Made by a program: the position numbers and the translations under genes
In this document: piece by piece, positions 1-8,069 of the stretch
Layout: every line of letters starts with the position of its first letter
How positions within the stretch are numbered: position 1 is the stretch's first letter
The notes under the pieces: model-generated
What the model was told of the DNA's origin: nothing
What the model saw: only the letters and a program-made list of their open reading frames with translations
The model's database searches: none
NCBI GenBank assembly: GCA_023423275.1
Contig: JAFAFW010000037.1
Location: forward strand, 99,085-163,084
DNA: 64,000 nucleotides
Reading direction: 5' to 3'
Source of the DNA: Pseudomonadota bacterium
GTDB taxonomy: Bacteria; Pseudomonadota; Alphaproteobacteria; Rhizobiales; Hyphomicrobiaceae

Positions 1-70
1 AATGATCGGCAATCCGTTTGCCGAGCGTACCTTTCCCGGAAGCCGCAGGCCCGTCGATGGCAATGATCAT
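1..70 (-). CDS. cmk: Cytidylate kinase, N-terminal fragment (runs off window)
   Basis: Only the first 23 codons lie in the window; the gene continues past the left edge. They read as a short beta strand followed by IDGPAASGKGT, the P-loop that binds ATP in CMP kinase, which phosphorylates CMP/dCMP in nucleotide salvage. The start ATG is at 70 and lies 39 bases downstream of the aroA stop on the same strand. The aroA-cmk order is common in alphaproteobacteria, so co-transcription is likely. Identity rests on the P-loop sequence and on the neighbour. Confidence 0.85.
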   Translation of the reverse strand, partial: MIIAIDGPAASGKGTLGKRIADH

Positions 71-109
71 GCGCGGCTCCCTTGCCCCCTTGTCCGCCCG
101 GCTTGCAGC

Positions 110-1432
110 TCAGACGTAGCGCGCCCCGAGCTTCTCCATCAGCCCCTGGAATTCAGGGAAGCTGGTCGCGATCATTCTCGTGTCGTCGACGATCACCGGC
201 GCCTCGCTTGCCAGCCCCATGGTGAGGAAGGCCATGGCGATGCGATGATCGAGGTGCGTGGCAACCGTCCCGCCGCCTTTCACGGTCGATGCGCCTTCGA
301 CAATCAAGGTGTCACCGTCGATGACGGGTGAAACACCGTTGGCGACCAGCCCGGCTGCGGTCGCCGCCAGCCGGTCACTCTCCTTCACCTTCAGCTCGGC
401 CAGCCCCTCCATGCGGGTCGTTCCTTGCGCGAACGAGGCCAGCACCGCCAGAACGGGGTATTCGTCAATCATGCTCGGTGCCCGTTCAGCCGGAACCGTG
501 ACACCCTTCAATTTAGAGGCGCGCACGCGGATGTCGGCAATCGGTTCGCCGCCCTCCTCGCGCTCATTCAGGAAGGTTACGTTGGCACCCATCTCTTGCA
601 GGGTCAGATAAAAGCCCGTGCGTGTTGGGTTCACCAGCACACCTTCGATGGTCACTTCGGAGCCGGGAACGACAATCGCAGCCGCTGCCAGGAATGCTGC
701 CGAACTTGGGTCGCCGGGCACTGTCACATCCCGGCCTTCAAGCTCCGCGTCGCCACGTACCGTGATCCGGGTCAGGCCGCCCTCTGACACGGTGCGCACA
801 TCCGCGCCGAAATACCGGAGCATACGCTCGGTGTGATCCCGCGTCGGCTCCTTTTCGACGACGGTGGTCTCGCCCGCCGCCGAAAGGCCGGCCAGCAGGA
901 TGGCGCTTTTCACCTGCGCCGACGGCACCGGCAGCTCGTAGATCATCGGAATAAGATCGGCGGAGCCCCGGATGGTCAGAGGCAAGGTCTCGCGGTCGTC
1001 GACCACCTCCAGGCCCATCTGCTTCAACGGCTTCAGAACCCGCCCCATGGGCCTGCGCGACAACGACGCATCGCCAACCATCTCGACCGTGATGGGGTGA
1101 CCGGCGATCAACCCCATCATCAGCCGGGTGCCGGTGCCCGAGTTGCCGAAATCCAGCGGCCTGGAGGGCTGGATCAAACCACCGACGCTGCGCCCGAGAA
1201 CCTCCCAGACATCCCCGGTTTTGCGGGCCTGGGCGCCGAGCGCCGTCACGGCTTTGGCCGTATTGATAACGTCCTCGGCTTCCAGCAGCCCCGTGATACG
1301 CGTGCGCCCGGTCGCGATGGCCCCGAACATCAAGGACCGGTGCGAAATCGATTTATCGCCCGGCACGCGACACGTTCCACGCAGCGCGCCGGAGCGCGGG
1401 ACGGACAGTGGACGAGGGTGAGATGACGTCAC
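110..1432 (-). CDS. aroA: 3-phosphoshikimate 1-carboxyvinyltransferase (EPSP synthase, class II)
   Basis: This 440-residue protein condenses shikimate-3-phosphate with phosphoenolpyruvate in the cytoplasmic shikimate pathway. Family signatures seen are PGDKSISHRS near residue 25, DFGNSGTGTRL near 95, KSAILLAGL, RDHTERML, the conserved APSMIDEYP, LKVKESDRL and DHRIAM near the C terminus. The whole sequence follows the class II (CP4-like) pattern rather than the E. coli class I pattern. In the phosphoenolpyruvate-site loop the residue that is alanine in the glyphosate-tolerant CP4 enzyme is glycine here (GNSGT), so tolerance of that type is not predicted. It lies directly upstream of cmk and diverges from the FYDLN gene. 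Confidence 0.97.
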   Translation of the reverse strand: MTSSHPRPLSVPRSGALRGTCRVPGDKSISHRSLMFGAIATGRTRITGLLEAEDVINTAKAVTALGAQARKTGDVWEVLGRSVGGLIQPSRPLDFGNSGTGTRLMMGLIAGHPITVEMVGDASLSRRPMGRVLKPLKQMGLEVVDDRETLPLTIRGSADLIPMIYELPVPSAQVKSAILLAGLSAAGETTVVEKEPTRDHTERMLRYFGADVRTVSEGGLTRITVRGDAELEGRDVTVPGDPSSAAFLAAAAIVVPGSEVTIEGVLVNPTRTGFYLTLQEMGANVTFLNEREEGGEPIADIRVRASKLKGVTVPAERAPSMIDEYPVLAVLASFAQGTTRMEGLAELKVKESDRLAATAAGLVANGVSPVIDGDTLIVEGASTVKGGGTVATHLDHRIAMAFLTMGLASEAPVIVDDTRMIATSFPEFQGLMEKLGARYV

Positions 1433-1604
1433 GTCGGAACCCAGCTTTGTCAGGGATTTTCAACCAATGCGCCGCCAGATAGACCTCGCGTCGCCGGGCC
1501 TGTCAACCGTGGCTGTCCGGCGTCCACTTCGAATGCTTTTGACAAGCCCCGCGGCCCGTGGCAGACCGCACCCCTTCAATTCATGCGAGCATCGAGGACA
1601 AGCG

Positions 1605-1982
1605 ATGTCGACCAAAGCAGCGCGTGGCACCAAACGCACCTGCCAGAACCCAGAATGCGGCGCCCGCTTCTACGACCTGAACCGAGATCCGATCGTTTGC
1701 CCGATCTGCGAGTCGGCCTACAAGATTGCATCCAACCCAGCGGCCGCCGCAGCTCCTGTGGTCGAAGACAAAGTGCGCAAGCCGAAGCGTCCGGAAGCAA
1801 CAAGCGACGGCGATGGCGGAGATGCGCCGCTGGTGGAAGGCGATGAGGAACTCGCCGATCTCGACACCGGCGACGATGAATTGCCGGCTGAGGAAGAAGA
1901 AACCTTCATCGAGCCGGAAGAGGAAGAGGGCGACGTGTCCGGCATTCTCGGCTCCGTTGCCGAGAATGAAGAGGAAAGCTGA
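1605..1982 (+). CDS. FYDLN acid domain protein (TIGR02300 family)
   Basis: A 125-residue protein of unknown biochemical role. The N terminus is basic and then has CQNPEC, GARFYDLNRDP and CPIC within about residues 12-41, a four-cysteine zinc-ribbon-like module containing the FYDLN signature that names the family. The C-terminal half is strongly acidic, with runs of Glu and Asp. The start at 1605 is preferred over upstream in-frame codons because family members begin a few residues before the first cysteine pair. The gene is a conserved neighbour of aroA in alphaproteobacteria. I would not assign a function beyond a probable zinc-binding acidic protein. Confidence 0.85.
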   Translation: MSTKAARGTKRTCQNPECGARFYDLNRDPIVCPICESAYKIASNPAAAAAPVVEDKVRKPKRPEATSDGDGGDAPLVEGDEELADLDTGDDELPAEEEETFIEPEEEEGDVSGILGSVAENEEES

Positions 1983-2144
1983 GCCCGTTCCGGCACGGGG
2001 ATGACGGCTTCTGCCGATCCATCCCCATCGACATTGCAAGCGATCTTGCCGAAGGGCTTGCAGTTTTCATTTCGCCCCTTTATTGAGGCGCACGCAGTCG
2101 GGGCTAAGCGCCCCTTCGGCAGACTAGGAAGTTCCCAAAAGGTC

Positions 2145-2220
<76 letters not shown>

Positions 2221-2422
2221 GATCTCAATAAACAGCGCATTGATTTCGCTAAATAAATCCGGCGCATCTCACGTAATGCCCTGAATTCTGCCGTTTTCTA
2301 TCCAACAATCAATCGTTGTTAGATCTTCCTCATGCAGGTGCGCCCCCGATAGTCAACAGATGAGGATGGGCAATTCCCGACGCGCTATATGGAGACGCCA
2401 ACCCATACGCGCGCTTGCGCGT

Positions 2423-2540
2423 CGGAAAGCCCAGGTGCTGATCGAAGCCCGGCGATGCCACTACAGTACCGTCAGGCCGCACTCATCATTCGGCTATCGG
2501 CCGTCAGCTCAGAAGCCACCTTTGCCGCCCGTATCAGCCC
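2423..2540 (+). pseudogene. IS3-family transposase (OrfB) C-terminal remnant
   Basis: One frame contains QVLIEARRCHYSTVRPHSS and continues FGYRPSAQKPPLPP. This closely follows the C-terminal end of IS3-group integrase-core transposases (typical wording is YNTVRPHSSLGYRPPAPE). Only about 40 codons are recognisable. The DDE catalytic core and terminal inverted repeats are absent, so this is a dead fragment. It lies 200 bases inside the tRNA-Ala attachment site, a position where insertion-sequence debris is common in islands. Confidence 0.6.
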
Positions 2541-2646
2541 TACGCACCGCTTTTGCCAGATCGAATCCTGGCCGATCACGGCTGGATCCTAACTTAGAAA
2601 CTGGCACCGCTCCGATGGACAGGCCGGAGACGATCGGATCTTACGA

Positions 2647-2957
2647 GGCCTGCCGCACAAGTATTCCGGATCAGCGACGGCGGGTGTTCGACTGTTCGAG
2701 CAGAGGCTGACGTTTGGAGCACGCGCCTTCTTCTTTGGCGAGCAGGCGACAGGAACGTTCGAGCCGAATGGATTGACCTTGTTCAACTTCGCCCATTGGC
2801 GCGCGGCTACGATCGTCGGTGCCTGTAGCAGTTATCAGATGAACGAGAATATGGAGCTGGCCGCCAGCGTCGAGAACGCTTCGAGCTACTATCTGGAGCC
2901 TTTGATTATTGCCCACCCGGCCATACTTTGCGCGCCAGCCTGACCATGACGTACTGA
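2647..2957 (+). pseudogene. TonB-dependent receptor, C-terminal remnant with frameshift
   Basis: A frame through 2647-2930 reads like the last beta strands of a TonB-dependent (heme/siderophore type) outer-membrane receptor: KYSGSATAGVRLFEQRLTFG, then MNENMELAASVENASSYYLE and PL. About 25 bases from the end the frame shifts. The family's closing signature is found one frame over as PPGHTLRASLTMTY followed by a stop at 2955-2957. No start, plug domain or TonB box is present upstream, so this is a truncated and frameshifted leftover. It could be debris brought in with the island or core DNA cut by it. Confidence 0.55.
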
Positions 2958-3090
2958 GAGAGGAATTCCACAATCCGCCGCTATCCGCTTTAGATAGGCT
3001 CTGCAAAAGGACGCTACATAAATAGCACCACCAACAGTGCGACCGGCGGTGTGTAGAAAGCGATCGGGTCACGTCGGGGTCAACAAGACA

Positions 3091-4080
3091 TTACCGCCGC
3101 GCCAGGACGGTAGAGCGATCTGTCACGTCCGCCTTGGATCTGCGAACTCCCCGGCGTTCGCTCGAGCTTCCGGCTTCCATAAGGTCTGGTTCCTGCAGCC
3201 TCGCCTTCAGGAAGTCGACCAGGGCGCGCACCTTCGGAGGAACGATCTTGCGCCCGCGATAGAGCGCATAGATGGGTACCGCATCGCGGCACTCGAATTC
3301 CTTCAGCAGCACCTCAAGACGCCCTGCACGGATATCGTCCCGACCGCGCACGTCCGTGACGCGCCCGATTCCGATGCCGGACAGCAGAGCCTGATAGGCA
3401 GCGTTACCGCTGTTGACGACGAAGTTTCCGCGCGCCTTCACGACATCGATGCCGTCGTTGCTCTCGAAGTACCACTCGTTATGCGTGACGCCGAAGCCCC
3501 TCAGGGTGATGCAGTTGTGGTTGAAGAGCTCGCTCGGCGTGGCTGGGCGCCCGTGTTCCGCGATGTAGCTGGGCGCCGCGCAGATGATCTGGCGCGTCGT
3601 GGTGAGCCGACTGGCGACCAGAGAAGAGTCGGCGAGCCGCCCCCAGGTTATGGCCACGTCGTGAACCTCCAGATTGGGGTCATCCGGGGTGTCCGAAAGG
3701 TCGAGGTGGATGCACAGGTCTGGATGCGCACGCATGAAGTCGCGCAGGTGAGGGATGATCTTGTGTAAGCCGATCATCACCGCGCACGTGACGCGCAAAG
3801 TACCAAGCGGCTTGGCACCGAACTGGCTCACGGCCAGCTCAGCCTCGTATTGGTCGGCGATGATCCTGCTGACACGCGCATAGTACACGTCTCCAGCATC
3901 GGTAAGGCTGATGTGCTTGGTAGTACGCTCTAGCAGCCGGACACCCAGCCGGCGTTCCAGACCGTCGATCCGCCGAGAAACCGCAGAGCGGGTCAGCCCG
4001 AGCTGGCGTGCTGCTGCAGCGAAGCTGCCCTGTTCGACCACCGAAACATATAGCCTCATATCGTCGTGATGCATGGACAT
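3091..4080 (-). CDS. LysR-family transcriptional regulator
   Basis: About 329 residues. The N-terminal winged helix-turn-helix is clear: VVEQGSFAAAARQLGLTRSA followed by VSRRIDGLERRLGVRLLERT, then the typical SLTDAGDVYYARV. The remainder (about residues 90-300) is a periplasmic-binding-like effector domain. Start choice: ATG at 4080 or 4074 fits family length better than the GTG at 4092. It is divergent from the EthD-SDR-cupin operon starting at 4221. That is the classical LysR arrangement, so it probably controls that operon in response to a pathway compound. The ligand is unknown. Confidence 0.9.
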   Translation of the reverse strand: MSMHHDDMRLYVSVVEQGSFAAAARQLGLTRSAVSRRIDGLERRLGVRLLERTTKHISLTDAGDVYYARVSRIIADQYEAELAVSQFGAKPLGTLRVTCAVMIGLHKIIPHLRDFMRAHPDLCIHLDLSDTPDDPNLEVHDVAITWGRLADSSLVASRLTTTRQIICAAPSYIAEHGRPATPSELFNHNCITLRGFGVTHNEWYFESNDGIDVVKARGNFVVNSGNAAYQALLSGIGIGRVTDVRGRDDIRAGRLEVLLKEFECRDAVPIYALYRGRKIVPPKVRALVDFLKARLQEPDLMEAGSSSERRGVRRSKADVTDRSTVLARR

Positions 4081-4220
4081 GCTCGCTCGCACTGTTGAGT
4101 TGGACGCACCATGCCGGGTCCATAACGTGGCTTCAAGCTCAACATCACACTCATATAATCGGCACCAACAACAAGCATCTCGCCTGACCCTTGGTTTTGC
4201 GAGATTGATGGAAACGCCGC

Positions 4221-4949
4221 ATGATCAAGCTGGTAACGGTTCTCAAGCGCAGAGCCGATATGACACGCCCCGAATTCGAGCAGCGCTGGCTCGGAATCCA
4301 TGCCCCGATCGCCGCTGAGTTCCCGGATTTGCGGGGCTATGTGCTGTCCTTCTCGATCGCAGAGGAGGATCTGGAGGCCGACGGTGTCGCGCAGTTATGG
4401 TTTGACGACCGGACCAGCGTGCAGCGCTCTTACGCATCGGAGATCGGCCGTAACGGGTCGGCGGACGCGAGCAAATACCTCGCACGCCGAGAGCATCTCA
4501 TGGTCTCTGAGCGGTGGCTTGCAGGTCCGCGCGGTATCGCAGCACACCCCTTCAAGCTTCTGGTTGGATTGAAACGTCCGGAAACCGAAAGTCGCGCTGA
4601 TTTCGTTGCAAGGATGGCCGAGGTGCCGGTCGATCCGCTCTTGAGCGCTCTTCAGACGGGTGCCGTGCGCCTGTGTATCGACGAGGCTGGCTTGCAGCTC
4701 AATTCGGGCGTCAGCGGAAGCCTGGAGCTGTTCGCAAGCGAGGCTGTATTCGATGGTATGCTGGAGGCGTGGTATCCGGATGCGGACGCGCTTCGGCATG
4801 CTGCTTCGCGCTTCGCCAGCTCGCCCTCGCATCCCGCACTCGTGGCGGGCGGACACAGCGAAATCATCATGCTCCGTGAGAACGTCGTGGTCGCGCCCCC
4901 CGACGACATTCAACCAAGCGAACTCTTGTCTGGGATGAACGCTCAATGA
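4221..4949 (+). CDS. Tandem EthD-domain protein
   Basis: A 242-residue protein with two related halves. MIKLVTVLKRRADMTRPEF at the N terminus is echoed by PFKLLVGLKRPETESRADF near residue 113. Each half fits the EthD/dimeric alpha-beta-barrel fold, so the gene looks like an internal duplication that forms the two-domain barrel in one chain. EthD-type proteins accompany degradation pathways (EthD itself is needed for ether cleavage), often without a defined catalytic role. It is the first gene of the operon opposite the LysR regulator and overlaps the next gene by four bases (ATGA), implying translational coupling. Confidence 0.75.
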   Translation: MIKLVTVLKRRADMTRPEFEQRWLGIHAPIAAEFPDLRGYVLSFSIAEEDLEADGVAQLWFDDRTSVQRSYASEIGRNGSADASKYLARREHLMVSERWLAGPRGIAAHPFKLLVGLKRPETESRADFVARMAEVPVDPLLSALQTGAVRLCIDEAGLQLNSGVSGSLELFASEAVFDGMLEAWYPDADALRHAASRFASSPSHPALVAGGHSEIIMLRENVVVAPPDDIQPSELLSGMNAQ

Positions 4950-5998
4950 CAAAAAAGACGGCTCTCGTGATCGGCGCGACCGGCGTATCCGGCCGTGCCA
5001 TCCTCTCCCATCTCGAAAATAAAGACGATTGGAACGTCATCGGTGTCTCCCGCAACGCACCGTATTTTGAGACCAAGGCAAAGTTCGTCTCCGCCGATAT
5101 CATGGATCCTGCGAGCTGTGAGGCAGGGCTCTCGGGGCTGACCGACGTTACCCATGTCTTCTACACGGCCTATTGGGATGATCCTGTATTCGCGAAGACG
5201 CGCGAGCCCAATACCACCATGGCCCGCAATTCGATCTCGGTGATCGAGCGTAGCGCTCGGAATCTTCAGCACATCTGCCTGCTTCAGGGCACCAAGTACT
5301 ATGGGCAGTATCTCGGGCCGTTCAAGACGCCGGCTAAAGAGCGCGATCCGCGTATCTCCGTTCCGCACTTCTACTATGACCAGCAGGATTTCCTCGTAGA
5401 GCTGCAGAAAGGAAAGTCGTGGTCCTGGTCAGCCGCGCGTCCTCACGTCATTTGCGGATATGCGCTCGGCAATCCGCTCAACCTGGTCTCGATGATCTGC
5501 GTCTATGCCGCAATGTTGAAGAAGCTCGGAAAGCCATTGTTTTGGCCCGGCAAGCCTGGAGCCTTCACATCAGTCTACCAAGCGACTGATTCGGGCCTTC
5601 TTGCCCGCGCGATGGTGTGGATGGCGACCACTCCCGCCTGCGCCAACGAAGCCTTCAACATCACCAACGGCGACTACTACCGGTATCAGAACCTTTGGCC
5701 GGTCTTTGCCAACTATTTTGGAATGGAGATGGGCGGCGTCGAGACGACGGATATGGTCAAGTTCATGGACGGCCGCGAGGGCCTGTGGGACGAAATCGTC
5801 CGTGCGCATGGGCTGCAACCGAATCCCGTGTCGCGCCTGGCGAATTGGCATTTTACGAATTACGCATTCTCCAATGACTGGGATGTGATGTCGGATACCA
5901 CCAAGTGCCGGAAATACGGCTTCATGGAGTTTATTGACTCCGAGGAAATGTTCCTCGGACACTTCGAAGAACTGCGCCGCATGAAAATCGTACCGTGA
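4946..5998 (+). CDS. PRISE-like SDR oxidoreductase (progesterone 5-beta-reductase/iridoid synthase type)
   Basis: A 350-residue extended SDR. The N terminus has a nucleotide-binding VIGATGVSGRAILSHL and the NVIGVSRN strand. The middle has THVFYTAYWDD, LQGTKYYGQYLGPFKTP and the PHFYYDQQDFL segment carrying the tyrosine used by this family, then ARPHVICGYALGNPLNL. These are hallmarks of the PRISE family, NADPH-dependent 1,4-enone reductases in plants with poorly characterised bacterial homologues. It probably reduces an enone intermediate. It is translationally coupled to the EthD gene. The natural substrate cannot be read from the sequence. Confidence 0.75.
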   Translation: MTKKTALVIGATGVSGRAILSHLENKDDWNVIGVSRNAPYFETKAKFVSADIMDPASCEAGLSGLTDVTHVFYTAYWDDPVFAKTREPNTTMARNSISVIERSARNLQHICLLQGTKYYGQYLGPFKTPAKERDPRISVPHFYYDQQDFLVELQKGKSWSWSAARPHVICGYALGNPLNLVSMICVYAAMLKKLGKPLFWPGKPGAFTSVYQATDSGLLARAMVWMATTPACANEAFNITNGDYYRYQNLWPVFANYFGMEMGGVETTDMVKFMDGREGLWDEIVRAHGLQPNPVSRLANWHFTNYAFSNDWDVMSDTTKCRKYGFMEFIDSEEMFLGHFEELRRMKIVP

Positions 5999-6013
5999 CG
6001 GGGAAATGCAAAC

Positions 6014-6319
6014 ATGCCGTTCATAGTAGAAACATGGGACAAGCCCGACAGCCTCGAACTGCGCATGCGTGTGAGGCCAGAGCACATTAAGTTTCTGGAA
6101 GCCAACATCAGCAAGCTCCTGGGAGCCGGCGCCAAGCTGTCCGATGACGGCGAGAGGATGTTGGGTACCATTTATATCGTGGATGTCGAAACGCGCGCGG
6201 ATGCCGAGGCTTTCGTCGCACAGGATCCGTTTTCCAAAGCCGGCCTGCCGGAGCGCATCGTCACCACGCGTTGGCGCAAAGCCTTCTTCAATTTCGAGAA
6301 CAACATGCACAATCTCTAA
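6014..6319 (+). CDS. YciI-like protein
   Basis: A 101-residue protein with the YCII-type ferredoxin-like fold pattern: MPFIVETWDKPDSLELRMRV, a helix with RPEHIKFLEANISKLLGAGA, a strand GTIYIVDVE, and DAEAFVAQDPFSKAGLPE near residue 70. Family members contain a His-Asp pair. Here the conserved DPF segment is present, and the first-helix histidine is PEH. Members take part in lactone or dienelactone chemistry or act as small accessory enzymes. The gene is 15 bases downstream of the SDR in the same operon. Its precise reaction is unknown. Confidence 0.7.
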   Translation: MPFIVETWDKPDSLELRMRVRPEHIKFLEANISKLLGAGAKLSDDGERMLGTIYIVDVETRADAEAFVAQDPFSKAGLPERIVTTRWRKAFFNFENNMHNL

Positions 6320-6349
6320 GACGGCATTGACCATTCGGGAAGTACGGCC

Positions 6350-6787
6350 ATGGCAAACAGCATTAGCGACCTTTCTGTGGATCTGAGCCGGGAGTACGAG
6401 CAAAACCAGTTCAATCCATGTGTCGGCCAGATCCTCGTGTCTGAAAACGAGCGCACGCGCATCTGGTATATTCACCTGAAGCCGGGCGAACGGGTCGGGT
6501 TTCACCGGCACGTCCTCGATTATTCCTGGACCTGTCTCACGGCTGGGCGCGCGGCATCCCACATCGGAGGCGGAGCCCCCGTCGAGCGCGACTATACTCC
6601 AGGTGAGACGCGCCACATGACATATGCATCCGGGGAATTCATGGTCCACGATCTGGTGAACACGGGCGCAACGGACCTCGCTTTCATCACGATCGAATTG
6701 CTGGAGAGTGCGAACACCCCATTGCCGCTGCCGGCTGGCATCGTACCCACCGGGATCATTCCCGCCGATATCCGGTTCATGTCATGA
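6350..6787 (+). CDS. Cupin-domain protein
   Basis: A 145-residue single-domain cupin. Motif 1 is seen as LKPGERVGFHRHVLDYSW (two histidines, residues about 49-51) and motif 2 around GETRHMTYASGEFMVHDLVN, giving further histidines for a metal site. Such small cupins act as isomerases, dioxygenases or binding proteins. In this operon it sits between a YciI-like protein and an SDR and overlaps the latter by four bases. I cannot choose between a catalytic and a binding role. Confidence 0.7.
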   Translation: MANSISDLSVDLSREYEQNQFNPCVGQILVSENERTRIWYIHLKPGERVGFHRHVLDYSWTCLTAGRAASHIGGGAPVERDYTPGETRHMTYASGEFMVHDLVNTGATDLAFITIELLESANTPLPLPAGIVPTGIIPADIRFMS

Positions 6788-7566
6788 GCACCTCCAAACT
6801 TTCAGACTACCGCTTCGATGGCAAAGTCGTTCTGATTACGGGCGCCGGCCAAGGGATCGCCGCAGTCGCGGCCGGCGCCCTTGCCGCTTGTGGTGCGCAG
6901 GTTGGCGTCGGTGACCTCGTGCCCGAGCGCGCAGATGCCACTGCGTTGCGCATTCATGAAGCTGGAGGCGCCGCGCTCGCCCTCCCGTTCGATGTCGGCC
7001 AGGAGCAACAGGTCGAGAATGCTGTCAAAGCTCTGGTCGACCGGTACGGCAAGATCGACGTACTGGTGAATGCCGCCGGCAGCTACGGCCAGGCATTTCG
7101 CAAGACGCACGAGACGCCGGTCGATGAGTGGGAGCACGTCTTCGCCTCGAATGTCCGCGGCACGTTCCTGTGCTGCAAAGCCGTGCTGCCCAAAATGGTC
7201 GCGGCGGGCGGAGGTCGGATCGTCAACGTCTCATCCAATGCCGGCCGCAGCGTCAGCCCGCTGCTTGGCTGCTCATATACCGCCGCCAAGTCCGCCGTCA
7301 TCGGAATTTCCCGGCATTTATCCCGCGAATACGCAAGCAGCGGAATCCTAGTGAACACGCTGTGTCCTGGCCCGGTGGATGGGGCCCGTGTCGCGAATCT
7401 ATTGCAAGATACGTACCCATCCGACGAGCTCGCGAAATCGATTCCGATCGGACGCCTGCTCACCAACGAGGACATTGTCGCGGGGCTTTTGTTCCTCGCC
7501 TCGGATTCATGTCAAGCCATGACGGGCGCCGTACTGGATGTTTCTGGCGGGCTGATCCTCGCCTGA
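6784..7566 (+). CDS. SDR-family oxidoreductase (classical)
   Basis: A 260-residue short-chain dehydrogenase. Visible motifs are ITGAGQGIAAVAAGAL for the dinucleotide site, the D-V pair near residue 66, NAAGS in place of NNAG, IVNVSSNAG with the catalytic serine, and SYTAAKSAV with Tyr-x-x-x-Lys. The C terminus has LFLASDSCQAMTGAVLDVSG, as usual. The cofactor-binding acidic residue after strand 2 (VGDLVPE) favours NAD. Coupled to the cupin gene by an ATGA overlap, it probably oxidises an alcohol in the LysR-linked pathway. Confidence 0.85.
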   Translation: MSTSKLSDYRFDGKVVLITGAGQGIAAVAAGALAACGAQVGVGDLVPERADATALRIHEAGGAALALPFDVGQEQQVENAVKALVDRYGKIDVLVNAAGSYGQAFRKTHETPVDEWEHVFASNVRGTFLCCKAVLPKMVAAGGGRIVNVSSNAGRSVSPLLGCSYTAAKSAVIGISRHLSREYASSGILVNTLCPGPVDGARVANLLQDTYPSDELAKSIPIGRLLTNEDIVAGLLFLASDSCQAMTGAVLDVSGGLILA

Positions 7567-7673
7567 GGCATTCGCCTGGATTCGGATCACTGTAGACTTT
7601 CATGCGTCTGATTTGCCGGACCCACGGAGTCTTTGGCTCCACCACAGCCGATATCAGATGACGGACAATTGCC

Positions 7674-8030
7674 ATGATCGCGCGCCACATGAATCGCGGC
7701 ATCATTCATCAGGCTACCGAGCACAACGGAGTGCTCTATATTGGTGGCATAACCCCGGATGATGCCAGCCTCGACATGTACGGACAGGCCCGCCAACTTT
7801 TTGGCAAGCTGAAAGACATCCTCCAGGCATTGGGGTCTGACCTCGACCACGTTCTGATGGTCAACTGCTTCCTGGTTGACATGTCGCGCAAGCAGGAGAT
7901 GAACCGCGCCTGGGTTGAGGTCTTTCCGCAGGCAACCGCGCCTGCGCGCGTATCACCGGGCATCGTTGTCATCGAGGAGGGAGTCCTCCTCGAAATTTCG
8001 GTCATCGCAGCGAAGCTGGAAGCTCGCTAG
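7674..8030 (+). CDS. RidA/YjgF-family protein
   Basis: A 118-residue protein with the RidA chorismate-mutase-like fold: NGVLYIGGITPDDA, the helix MYGQARQLFGKLKDILQALG, DLDHVLMVNCFLVDM, and the C-terminal APARVSPGIV with the substrate-binding arginine. RidA enzymes hydrolyse reactive imine/enamine intermediates from PLP enzymes, and divergent members serve as pathway deaminases. It is separated from the upstream SDR by about 107 bases and converges on the TRAP permease gene. A PLP-dependent lyase occurs later in the same island (15380-16591), a possible source of enamines. Confidence 0.8.
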   Translation: MIARHMNRGIIHQATEHNGVLYIGGITPDDASLDMYGQARQLFGKLKDILQALGSDLDHVLMVNCFLVDMSRKQEMNRAWVEVFPQATAPARVSPGIVVIEEGVLLEISVIAAKLEAR

Positions 8031-8069
8031 CCGGACGACCGCGGACGCGTGATAGCCACCCGCTCCATT

